From Dasyornis broadbenti (taxonomy: Eukaryota > Chordata > Aves > Passeriformes > Dasyornithidae): a stretch of DNA of 64,000 nucleotides. Within the stretch, counting starts at the first letter, position 1, and every line of letters starts with the position of its first letter. The DNA lies in assembly GCA_013397935.1 (NCBI GenBank), contig VZRN01004254.1, positions 62,001 to 126,000 on the forward strand, given 5' to 3'. Under the pieces are notes generated by a model, which worked only from the letters and a program-made list of their open reading frames with translations, was not told where the DNA came from and searched no databases. Positions 1 to 11,800 of this stretch are shown piece after piece. The position numbers were made by a program, and so were the translations under genes.

Positions 1-3000
1 TCCTAATTTAAGCGATTTATCACTGGTTTTCCAAAGAGCCCAATGAATTAAACATCACAAAGCATAATCTTTTTTCTCTGTCAATAATTTTTGCATTAAA
101 AATTATTAATGCCATTATTTTAATATTCACACTAAACTCAGTATATTTAATTCCAGAACTTCATGGATGCCTGGCAATGCAGCATCCTGTACCTCATTTT
201 CATACTGCAATACAGCCCATTACACCACTAAGATGCAAACAAACATGGATCCAAACACCAGTGCATGCATGCCTAGGAGAATGCCCCCACACATAGGGAT
301 CCCCTCTACAGAAGGTTGTAGAGTCCTTCAGATAAGTGGCCAGAGTACCACTAATTCAGGAGAAGACTTAATCCTGAGTGTAACCTCAGGCCTCGATGTG
401 AAAGCAATGAAGCTGCTCCTGAAATGAAGCATGTGCATAGGTGCCTTGCCCAATCAGGGCCTACAGATACTTGGTCTTTTAAATAGCATGAAGCCTCATT
501 TTCCCATGGCTCGTTTTTCTCTCTCCTGCATACCTCTGGGCACTAAATGTTTACAGATCCTGCAATTTACAAAATGCAAAACCAGGAGCAAAGTTGCTGA
601 AGCCACTTGGGGAGCAGTAGTAGAAGACAACAGCCAAGGGCTTACCCAAAGGCTTGACAAAAGAACCAACACTATAAAGCTGGGGATAGGTAAAGAAATA
701 GGTCACAGTAGAATAGCAAGAAGAAATAGCAGAATGTTTTTGATTTTTAAGAGTTTTTTAAGCGAATGGATGGCTATAAGTGCTGACCATGACACTACAG
801 CAAGCAGGACTCTGTGAGACTCCTCTGGCACCATAGCTGTTGGGCAAGCAACAGCCATGTTGGAAAACTGCCCTGTTTTTGTAAGATGATAACGAATTTC
901 ATGCTGATTGTAAAAGATGCTAGTTCAGGCTAGAGGTAGAGAGGACTTCTCTTTCTACAGTGATTCAAATTTTGAAGTCTAGCTACACTGTTACAATGGC
1001 AGCCATAGAAAATGTCTGGGCACTGCCTGTTGCCCAGTCATTCTGGGGTGCCAGGGTGGTCATCTTCCAAACACAGGATAATTGAACCTAATCAAACTAG
1101 ACAAGCGCATTTTCCCAGCACTCTTTGCAGAATCAGGGAACTGTAATTAAGACTACATTAGAATTTCCGCTATAAAGTCCTACTGTTGAAGATTCAACAC
1201 TTTGTAATTAATATATCCTTATCAAATGGCAATTTAGCACACAGAAATGAAAACTTTGAGAAAAAACAGCTCTTGCACTGAAATCATTGATAAGGTCTCA
1301 CTGATTTAAACTATATAAAATGAGGCCCAGCATTAGCTGCTTAGGAGTGGTAGATTTAAACCCTTGGCAGGGCTGAAATGTTAATTTTACCTAACATAAC
1401 TTTTACTTATTTTCTGGGCCCTTGAATGATATCCCTCTTTTTGCAGAGCAAGCAGGTGGTTTATGGCCTAGCTAAGGAGGCTTTCACACCTAAATCCCAG
1501 CAGCCATGTCTCCTTGCCCTAAGAAGGATGCATTACTTTGGCTGGAACCTGAGGCATGCTTGTATGTCCACCAGTTCTGGTATCAGCACCTCAACTTATA
1601 AAATGCCATACATGCACATTGTCTTAATGGCAGTGCTAAGGAAGCAGAAGACAAATCCTTCAAACACTTAGGAAAGTGCAAATTTAAAAAAAACCATATT
1701 TATAATGTAAAGATTTCATTAGGGAAAAACAAGGGACTTGTATCCAGACATTGTGGAACTCGAGCTTGGATGACTGACTGAGTGTGTGTCAATACCACAG
1801 ACCCTCTAGAGCTGCAAGGTGGTGCAGAGGTAGGCAGACCCACACAGGAGAACTGAAACACCTCTCTGTCCATCAGCTCTGTTTTCAAGTAGGCTGCAGG
1901 TCATGACAAGTTTCATGCTGCAACAGCTACAAGAGGTCACTGCACAAAATTCATACTCAGGAACAGTGATTGCTTTCTGGAACCAAGAGCCACAAAAACG
2001 TAGGTCTCCAGCTGTGTAGGCTGGAGATGTTAAAAAAGGCTGATGTGAGTCTCCCATTATCTCCCTCATATGGTAGCATTACCAGCATTAAGTACTAGAG
2101 GAAATCTCCCATCAGTTGTGTGTAAAGATCTTCTAAGCTGCTTACATTCATGTGACCATGGTCATTTATACAATCCTAGATAAGTTGCTAATCCATTTCT
2201 CTCTCAAATACAGCAATTCATACCCTGTCTTCAAAAGCATCCATTCTCTGCATCCAGTTTAGAATTTGATCAAAGGTATTACACAATTGCTAGTTTGATT
2301 GATCAGACATTCTGTAGCTGACAAAAAGGAAAATAATTCCAGATTAAATGATGCAACATTTTCAGTAGCATCCTTCCTTGCCTTCTCTACTATCCCCTTG
2401 AAGAGATACATGAAACTCAAAATTTCTTAAGCATATTGACTCGAGCAAGCAGACTGTCATTTTTAAAACTTTTCTTACTTATTTCAGCACAATTTCAGGC
2501 ATCTTAGAGATTCCTGGAAAGAACAGACACTGAAATAACTCTCACTTGTATTAGCATATTTAACTGGAAGGGTCTACTTTACTGAGGGCCTCTTTAAAAC
2601 TTGTCTATCTGGTTTCAATCACCTCATCAAAAGAAACAGCAAATGTCTCCTTCAGAATAGCTGTTTCTTACTCATTACAATATTCAGTTATAAGTAAATA
2701 AATTGACAGAAGTCACATTGCCAGTTTGCCATACAGAAGATCAGCTCTGACTCCTGGTCAGACCTCAGAACATTATAAAGTAGAGGAGTGCCAAGCACTC
2801 TTTTCTCTAAGCACAGCCATCAAGCTCTTCAAATAGCACAAAAAGAGCTGCATTGGGGATTTTGATTAGAACAGATAAAATAAGAGCTAGTCAGTGCAGA
2901 AGACATAGTTCTTAATAACACTTTCACTATAACTTACAGCCAGGGTGTGCTTGTTGCTTGTGGGTCCAGTGGTAGACCTGAAGAGGCGATGCTGCTTGTT

Positions 3001-3318
3001 TTATGTGTACTTGGACTTTTGAAGGAGTGCTTAAAATCAAATCTGGCCAGACCAAACCTACATCTGATTCCTCATCAAAATGGGTGTATGGAACATGGTC
3101 ATAACAACCGAAGGCAAGCAGACACACCATATACCCAAATGATCACAAGGCAGAGTCTACAGAATTCATCACAAACTAAAGGTGGAACATAATTACTAAG
3201 GAGTTGGTAATTACTGCAAACTAAACCTGTTAGCAAGCTGAGCACACAAGGGGCTGCAGGAACACATACTGAACACCTTATGCTATTTTCTGAAGTGCTG
3301 AGATGGTAATAAACCTTA
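1..3318. other. Intergenic or HACL1 downstream flank; no gene seen
   Basis: AT-rich sequence without a recognisable exon on either strand. Short open frames here (for example 167-427 and 431-817 plus, 1806-2069 minus) carry no family motif or splice logic. No COLQ exon, the usual next neighbour in amniotes, was recognised. Confidence 0.6.
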
Positions 3319-3463
3319 CCTCTTACCTCAGTTGGCTGGAGCACGGTGCTAATAATGCCAAGGTTGGGGGTTTGATCCCTGTGTGGGCCACCCACTTAAG
3401 AGCTGGATTCGATGATCCTTCTGGGTCCCTTCCAATTCTGAATACTCTGTGATTCCATGATTC
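3319..3463 (+). mobile_element. tRNA-Ile-derived SINE with CR1 3' tail (TguSINE1-like)
   Basis: The head resembles tRNA-Ile(AAT): A box ttacctcagttgg at 3323-3335, gtgctaataatgccaagg spanning the anticodon arm, B box ggtttgatccc, ending gggcca at 3390. The tail from about 3405 is the CR1 LINE 3' end (gatgatccttctgggtccct, then ctctgtgattccatgattc). This tRNA-Ile plus CR1 structure is that of TguSINE1, described from zebra finch. The 5' acceptor-stem strand is lost and mismatches are frequent, so it is an old copy, not a tRNA gene. I saw no clear target-site duplication. Confidence 0.85.
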
Positions 3464-3945
3464 GTATTCCTCATACCAGGCCATTTTGTTGTGGCTGCTA
3501 ATGGTTTCAGCTCTGGTTCTATAATGAAATTACCTGTTGGCTTTTGGATACCTCTGTAATACTTTTCCTGTACCACTTGTTGGTTCCATGTTTCACTCTC
3601 CTTAGTTTTACATGGAAATTGTGCCTTCTTTCATGTCAAAACCCCTAATCATTACAATCTAACAAATTCTATCATTACGTCTATTTTAAAGATGTTAGAA
3701 ATGCAGTGTTAATTCTTTCTTAAGCGTTTTTAAAGCTTAATGAAATCCAAACTGATGTTATCAATTGTTATCACCTCCCCACAGTTTCAAATTCTTTGCT
3801 TTTGATTTTTCATGTCTCATTAAAATAAATTGTACATGTTATTGTAGTTATTCAACATTTTAAGAAATGAAATGTAAGCTGATTTCTAACAGCTGACACA
3901 AAATGCTGACATAATTCAAATACTCTCGTTAAAGGAGAAACAGCA

Positions 3946-5837
3946 TGAAAATCACTTTATTAATTTTCAAGTATAAAACAATAAGTTCTACATTTGCTTA
4001 TCCAATGCAAATTATCTCCCCTGTGGTCAGTTCCAGCATTAACTCTTATTTACATCATCATAATAGATTGTGTTTAATCACTGAAACATATCAAAATTAA
4101 TTTGTGAGACAAGAATAAGAATGAAACAAAATTAATGTCAAGATTCAACATTGTTCCACATTCCTTTCAGAGTACCCCAGAGAATACATCAACTCAGCAG
4201 CCTTACATTTGTTTGTGAACTGTATCCATTCTAGGATTTTATCCTTTTGCACTTCAGATATTTCAGGTATTATTTCCTTCAGATATTATCTTCCTGTACT
4301 GGTGTGCAGACATTCCTACCCTCTGCCTAACAGTAACCCATGGCGTGGGGCCAGACCCAAACTAAACCGCCAGACCCAATAAGCCAAGCCTTTTACAACA
4401 AACCTGACTGCAGGACACCATCCCTTGCCAGCCAGTCCTTCCCCTCCTTAGGTCATACAAGTGCCTTCCACTAGATAGCCAACACTTACTGACAATGGAA
4501 TAACAGAAAACAAAGCAAGCAAAACCCAAATCAGAGACAGAATTCTCCCTTCTATGCATGTAAAAACAAAGAATCTGTGCACTTAAGAACAGATGTAAAT
4601 ATAAAGTAATTTGTTTAGAGTATCCTGCATAGTAGCTGCTGTAGGCCACAACATAGAAGCATAGACAAAGAACTACTTCATTTTTAAAGTCTGAACTCTC
4701 AGTCAGCTTGTCAGATGGAACAACAGATGAAAACATAGTAGACAGAATGCCAGGAAGGCCAATTATCTGCTTTAAATGTTACCTCTGCATCACAGTGCAG
4801 GTGGGACACTATGTTTCTATACAGTTACATGAAGAACCTTTGTTGTACAATTAGCTAGCCACAACACAAACACTCATGGTTGCTTTGTGATGCCAGCCAA
4901 AACAAATATTGTGCTCCAGTCGAATATTTTTTATTGTTGATGCTCTGGTGAGAGATTTTTTTTCGTTTATTTTTGATTGGGGGTCTTTTGGTGTTCTTTT
5001 TGCTGTTGTTGCTGTTGATATTTTGGTGGTGGTGGTGGTGGTAATGTTTTATTTAAAATGCTTCTGATTAAAGATTTATAATCTACTAATACTGGAAATC
5101 TCACTAATAAATATGGCCACATTTTCAGCCCGCAGACATGGCGGTGTCTGTGAAGAGCAAAGCTTCAGACAAAAATCCAGGATTTTTTTTCCTACCAGTA
5201 CCCTAAGTTCCAGTTAGCAAAAAAAAAATTCAGTAGACAGTAGCTTAGCCCTTGAGTAAGTCTGCATTTTTAATACACTACTTGTAGATTCAGTAGAAGC
5301 TAAAAAAATCAATCTGTAAAATTAGGAAGCTACTACCAATGCAATGGGCTTCAATTTATAATGAGACCAATTGGGACCTTTTCGCAACAAGATGCTTTGT
5401 TTTGGTCCTTAGAGGAGAAAGTTTTTAACAAGTAAAATGGTGGTGTGGTTGGTTAAAAATGAAGCTACTATAATTGCAGAAAGTCAAACACTTTCATGTT
5501 TCAGACAGCATAAAACCCTCACCTTATTCTGTTCATCCAGTACATCCAAGATTTTAATTCACAAATAATGGGCATTACTCTGAATAAAAGAAAAAGTATA
5601 TAATTTTATCATCAGTGTTTGTATACAATCTACTAGAAGGCCTGGTATACATTCATACGTGTCTCATTTTACAATTACCTAATTTCAGCATTTAAAGATT
5701 CCTCTAACAGCAGTTCTAAAATCTCACTTTGTTCCAATGCCTATGCAAAACACAGTTGTATCAATTCCACTTCCAGATGACAATTCAGTTTTGTTTAATG
5801 CGCTGCCTTGCACAGTTATCATCTTCTTCTTCTTCTA
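3946..5837 (-). other. HACL1: HACL1 3' UTR and candidate poly(A) signals
   Basis: No coding exon seen. Candidate minus-strand poly(A) signals after the stop are ATTAAA at 5794-5799 (about 40 nt past the stop, followed by a TGTGTTTT stretch), AATAAA at 5048-5053 and AATAAA at 3956-3961. The first would give a very short 3' UTR. The real end cannot be settled without transcripts. The interval is otherwise AT-rich. Confidence 0.4.
5024..5042. repeat. (TGG)n microsatellite
   Basis: Six uninterrupted TGG units, preceded by a degenerate tgctgttgttgctgttg run. Simple repeat downstream of HACL1. Confidence 0.9.
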
Positions 5838-5870
5838 CTATAGGTTAGAACGAGTCAGCCAGGGAAATTC
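5838..5870 (-). CDS. HACL1: HACL1 last coding exon 17 (codons 561-570 and stop)
   Basis: 33 nt after acceptor TGCTTCCAG, encoding EFPWLTRSNL then TAG. Human ends DFHWLTRSNM, so the noncanonical PTS1 tripeptide is SNL here. Too short for ORF calling; placed by splice site and similarity. Confidence 0.95.
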   Translation of the reverse strand, partial: EFPWLTRSNL

Positions 5871-8800
5871 CTGGAAGCAAAAAAAACCAAGCCAACACAG
5901 AAAAAAAACCTTATCAGAATCAGCAAACAGTAAGAGGAACAGTTAACTACCAGATTGAAACCACAGGATATCATGACTGCTCAAAAATGTTTCATCTTAT
6001 TTGATCTAGAATGAAAAGGAATAACCTTACATTCTGGAAACAATCATTAAGGACACTATGCATTAATAATAGCCAGTGGGGGGAAAAAAACCCAAGCAAG
6101 TAAATAGCAAGGAAAGCAGATGGCATGGTGTTAAAAGGAACTATCCTCCCATCTTCCAAATCTAAACACAGTCTTTCTGCCTTGCAAATATCTCTGCGTC
6201 CTCTGTGGTTTAAGAAGGCTCATCATCATGAAGCTTGCAGAAAAGGAAAGGAAAACACATACATACCTGTTTCTTTCTCTCAGATTGTGGATCAATCATT
6301 ACATTTATAAGAGAAGGTGTTTGCTTGTCAGTCACACTTGCTTTCAGAGCATTCTGCAATTCTTCTGGTGTTTTAACAAAGTATCCTTTACCTCCAAAGG
6401 CAGACATAATTTTCTCATAGTGTGCATTTGGCAGGAGAGAAACAGGAGGTACACTGTAACAGAATGGAAAACATGATTAATGTCAGGGAGAATTGCCAGG
6501 CTGACCAATTTAATTACTTTAGTACCAGTTTTAAAATGCAACATGATTATTGTGCTGGCCTGATGAATTCTTCTGGGCTGAAAGAACTATGGTTTCTGTA
6601 TCACTTAAGTTGTGTTTATAGGGTACCATACTCATTTTTATCTTGTGGACACATTCCTGAGCAAAGCTTTAGCACAGTTCTCTTCATATAGAGAACCCAG
6701 GTCCAGAAGCAGAAGTCCTGTGTAACCTCAGAACTCAAGTCTCATGTAATTTTGGAGATTATCAGGATTTTGAAGATTAGCCCTCTATGAACTCTGCACT
6801 GTGTGGGCTGAACTGCTGCAGGAACCTGAGAAAACTAATAGAGAATCATCTCTCTGCTGCACTGTTATGCAAACAATAGGCTGGAATTGGATTTGCTGCT
6901 TGCTTTTGGTAATTGATTCTTACACAAACTTAGCCTAGGACTAAGTTGACTTTATAAAAGTAATTTCAATCTGCATCACAAAGCATTAAAAATTAAGAGA
7001 ATGACCATTTTGGTCACTTGTTCTGTGATAAACAGAACATACTTTGAAGATGCTTACCATGTAGCAGGATCTCCAAACTTTAACATCTCCTCCCAGGAAT
7101 TTGCATCCAAGCCAGTGTAAATCCCATTGTTGTTTACTACAATAATCAGGATGGGCAAGTTGTATCTACAAAAAGATAAATTTAGAAGAATTTTGAAATA
7201 CTTACTCCTTTCTATAAGCTGTTAAAAGTGCTAATTTTTCTTCAAAGTAATAGGAAAATAAAAAAAATCACTTCCAATTGAAACATGATCAAATCATCTC
7301 TGGTGAAGTGCTTCATCTCAACAACATAAAAAAAGTGAGCGTGTATGGTTTTTAGTTTGTTTTCATGTGTTTTATGGATAACCCATCTACCAGCAGCATC
7401 CTTGGACTTCTAGTTAAAGTAATCCTGAAGAGCAACTTCTTGAGTAAAAAAAATAGTTACCTGCAAATAGTCTCCACCTCCATTCCAGAAAATCCAAAGG
7501 CACTATCTCCTTCTATGCAGATGACTCGCTTTCCAGGTGTTCGGTCTCTGGCCACCATTGCAGCTGCTATGGCAAAACCCAGCCCCACTCCCATCGTTCC
7601 AAAAGTACCTGCATCAAGCCTAAAGGGAGAATACAGACTTATTATCCCTTTATTTCTACTCAATCTCTTCAATTAATCCATGCTGCCTTACTTTTACTTT
7701 TAATGCTTTGCCATATACTGTTCAAATACAGTTTTATAAACAATTGGTATAAAGAGATACCAGATGTAGAGATTATTATATTCAGCCAAACATTTGATAA
7801 AACTGCAAATGTTTTGAGAGATATAAACATACTGGAACTGTAATTAAAATTAAGAACTCTTGTACACTAGCACTACAATAAAGAACTATTCTCATGTGCT
7901 TTTAGCTTGCATAGTAACAGTATTTCAAAAACATTCAATTACTGTAGAGACAGACAGACAACATGAAATATTTCTATATTTAATTCCTTGAAAATATAAC
8001 TGTTAGTCTGAAAGCCATTGATTAAATACTGCTGTTCAAATTTTAGTCTTCTCTTCAACCATTTGAAATCAAATTGAAAGCTGTAATTTAGTTAGATCTT
8101 TTCAATCAGAAGCACATAATGGATACAAAAGTACATAAAGAACTAGATTATTCTGGGGTTAACTTCTCAAATTTGCTTTCAGATATGTGCAATGCAATCT
8201 GAAGAGACAACCAGTAACTTTACCGTGTCCTTATTTTAAATAAGGGGGAAAAATGTAAATTCTTCCTCCAACTCTACTAGAAGTGGGCGTGGGGTTTTTT
8301 GGGTTGTTGGTTGTTTTGTTTACAAAGCAGTATTTTCACATCTTAGGCATGCAGGTCTACATGAAATCATGCCTAATATATAATCCAATTTTTAAGTTTT
8401 CCCTATTTTGAAGTGTTTCAAAGAAAAACTCTTCACGTGAATTCTTTTCAATGTGAGAATCCCAATGACTTTTTTTCTGAACACAGAAATAAGCATCTAT
8501 GTCAGGGAATTGAACATGATGCTTGTCATGCACTTTCCACAAGAGAGAGAGCAACTATCACCATTCTGCTGCAGAGCACAGAGGGAATTGTTAAAATCTA
8601 TCACAGGACATTAGTATGTGAGTGGAAAACTTTCCTTAATCCCTCTCTCAGCAAATTAAAACTTCTATTTTCCAGACCATTATACTTCTTAGCTAAATGA
8701 AAACATTCAGCATAAATGTAGCCTGTTGAGCCAGCACAATATAAAAGATACCACACCTTTGACGGGGATAGAGATTTGGAAGCATAGTTCGTCCAATGTC

Positions 8801-11800
8801 CATGGTGTTTGCTCCCTCACTTACTAAAATGCAGTCCTTGGGTATCAGTTCTCTGATGTGATGAAAGACTGTATAATAATTCATAGGCAGAGATTTCTGT
8901 AATGCTAATCCCTTAAAAAGAAAAGATATTAGTAACTCCTATGAATAGAATTTATAATAAGGTGCAAAACAGAGACACATAAATAATAATGATGGAAATA
9001 AAACACTTTACTAGGTAAGGCTGGAGTATTTGGTTTTCCATGCACTACATCAAGGTCACTCCTCCTGTATCCATCCTGGTGACACAAAATATTTATCAGA
9101 GGTTCTTAACAAGCTCAGCAACCCTTCAACGGCCTATCATTAGCAGAAGCTATTAAAACTCAGTTTAATCCAAGAGGCACATGAAATTCTTCTGCACAAA
9201 GGTTTGACTATTGACAACCCTAAGTAAACTGTCATCTGTGTGCTGGGAAGTAATTCAAAAGAGCAATCCCCTAGAACAAATTTATTTTAAATCCCTGTCT
9301 TGGAAACATGCATCTGAAGTTGCAGAATATGAGTCACATAAAGTTAGGGATTTACCAAGCATCTGAGGTCTCTTGGTCTTAACAGCTACTTGCCTTCAAC
9401 ATAGATTATTCCTATACCTATTATACCAGCATTGCTAAACTACACAATTGCAAACAATGATTACAGATAGAAGAAAACTAAGAATGTATCTTCACCTAAG
9501 CCAGCTTCCACTTGGAGTATTTGGAGTATCTGTCCATTGCTTAGAAGTCACTGCCCATAATACAGCAGCACTGGCAATAATCTCCTACTAATGGCTTATA
9601 GAATCCAATCCCAAAGTTAAATGATTTCCACACAGTTTAAATTTATACAAAATCATAGAATACTTAATGTATAATGCTTACAGTTCATAAGCATAAGAGG
9701 AGCAAGCCTGTACCAGAATTATACAAATTTTCAAAGTCTGGGTAACATAACTGAGAAATAATTGAGGAGGTTGGATATACACCAATTACAAAAGTGATAA
9801 TATATCGGTGCTTGTTATAGCAAGAAACTTTTAAATTTCTTTAAGGTCACACTACCTTTGATCTTTCCTCATTGTTCTTTATTTTCTCTCTTAGCCTCTT
9901 CCACCACTCTGAATTAGAAGGATATTTCCATGATCTTTTGTTGAATTCTTCTAAGAGCTGGAACAATATTGAAATGCTATAGAGGGGTTTTTCAACATAT
10001 TTAAAAGACAACAAAAGCATCAAGAGTAACACTATCAAAAATGATCCCAGCACAATCACAACAACACTAATCAGAATCTTTAACACATAATTTGAGAATA
10101 GACTGGATGAAGAGTATGAGTATATTGCCTGAAAAATGGTTTTCCTTGAACAGTTGGGATTTTTTTCTTTTAACTGGCAACTTACTTAATATGAATCAGA
10201 GGAAATTAAGGTCAAAAAGAGAGGACATGGGACATCACGTTACCTGCTGAGTCACGGCATTTATGTCACCTAATAAAGTTGCAGCTGGCCTTACATTATT
10301 CCCCAGCTCTTCTGCACAAATATCAATCTGTATTTCAAAAAGAAAGACCACCATTAACTCAAGGATATTGAAGAGAACTTTTCTTTCAGTTCAAGTGAGG
10401 AACACGGTCTAACATACATACATGTCTAACATTGTCTTCATACCTTGTTTCGGCTATACGGATAACTTCCTTTGCCTTTCCTTGACATGACATCAGGAAA
10501 TCCTTTATACAAAGTAAAACCCTATGGTACATACCTATTTTAACAAAAATTCATATATATCCTTAAAATTGACTGCTTGCTTCATTCAAGCTCTTTCAGA
10601 CACTATAGAACTTCATTACAACAGTAAGGAGAAGGTGGTGAATATAGTGATAATTGTATGAGAGCTAAAAATCTAGGCTTAGGGATGCCCTTAAAGTCTA
10701 TACAAAGTAGCAATTTTCTCACTGAGAAAACTGTGTGTATGCTACTTGACGGTAAGAATTTAGTTAGCACAGAAAAACTGAAAAGTAAGTTGCAACTACT
10801 GAAGCAAATGTATTGATCAGTGATGCATGAGCCTTCTAAGGTTACATAAACTGTTATTTATGACCAGGTCACAGACTATGTACTGACTTAGTATTTCAAT
10901 ACTGATCTCTGACAGCAAAGAAAATCTTACTTTAAGTGAGATGAAAAAAAAAATTTATTTACATTTTTTAGAAAGGGGAAACATAAAATGTGTATTAACT
11001 GTAAAAATAGTATTTCCAAAAATAACATGTGTATTTTTAAAAATTTAGCATAAAAATTAAGGTTATTGCACAGTCTGGAATTTCAGATCATATTCCCGGT
11101 CAACGTAAGCAGGACAGCCAGTACATTGGAACAACCACTATTATTTGATCACAGACTCTTAGGGAGGAGATTTCAAGGACACAATTTAAAGACTTCTCTT
11201 TCTAAGAGCTGGCAGATTGTCAAATGCATTAATTATTTAAATAGCCTTTCTTTCTCTTATTTTGTTAACACTTCTGAGTGACTGATCTCTTGCATTATGA
11301 CTGACTCAGGACCTGAAAGCAATTCTATTTCAAAAAAATTCAGCTAAGAGAGCAGTCAAACAGTACGAAAGATTACACAATTTCAAAGAGAGTTTGCTTT
11401 TAATCATGGAAATTCCAGTGCTCCAAAGATCACAACAGTATCATGAATCTAACCCTGCATTAGTCAACTGCACAGAAGTGTTTGCCCTCCTCATTACAGC
11501 AGCACTGAGCTCTTGATACTGGGAACAATATTGTAAGTACTCTTAGAAAAAATAAGGAAGTAAAAACAATAATTAAAGAAATTTTAAGTATTTTTGGAAA
11601 ATGACCATAACTATACACACCATGCTGCACTATCCATATGGCAGTATTTGCCACACAAAATACGCTACCAAAATAATTTACAATAATTGCTCTAGGCAAT
11701 GCTAAAACACAGAAGACTTCCATTAGGTGATAATAATTTTCCTGCTTACCTGAATAACCTTAACATTCTGTTGATACCTTGGTGGAAGACCAAAATGCAA

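Noticed and set aside
1..3318. COLQ first exon expected next to HACL1 in amniotes
   Set aside because: No collagen-tail or signal-peptide exon was recognised on the minus strand; the gene probably lies left of the window.
3319..3390. tRNA-Ile gene
   Set aside because: The acceptor stem is incomplete on the 5' side, arms have mismatches, and a CR1 tail is fused directly to the 3' end, so it is a SINE head.
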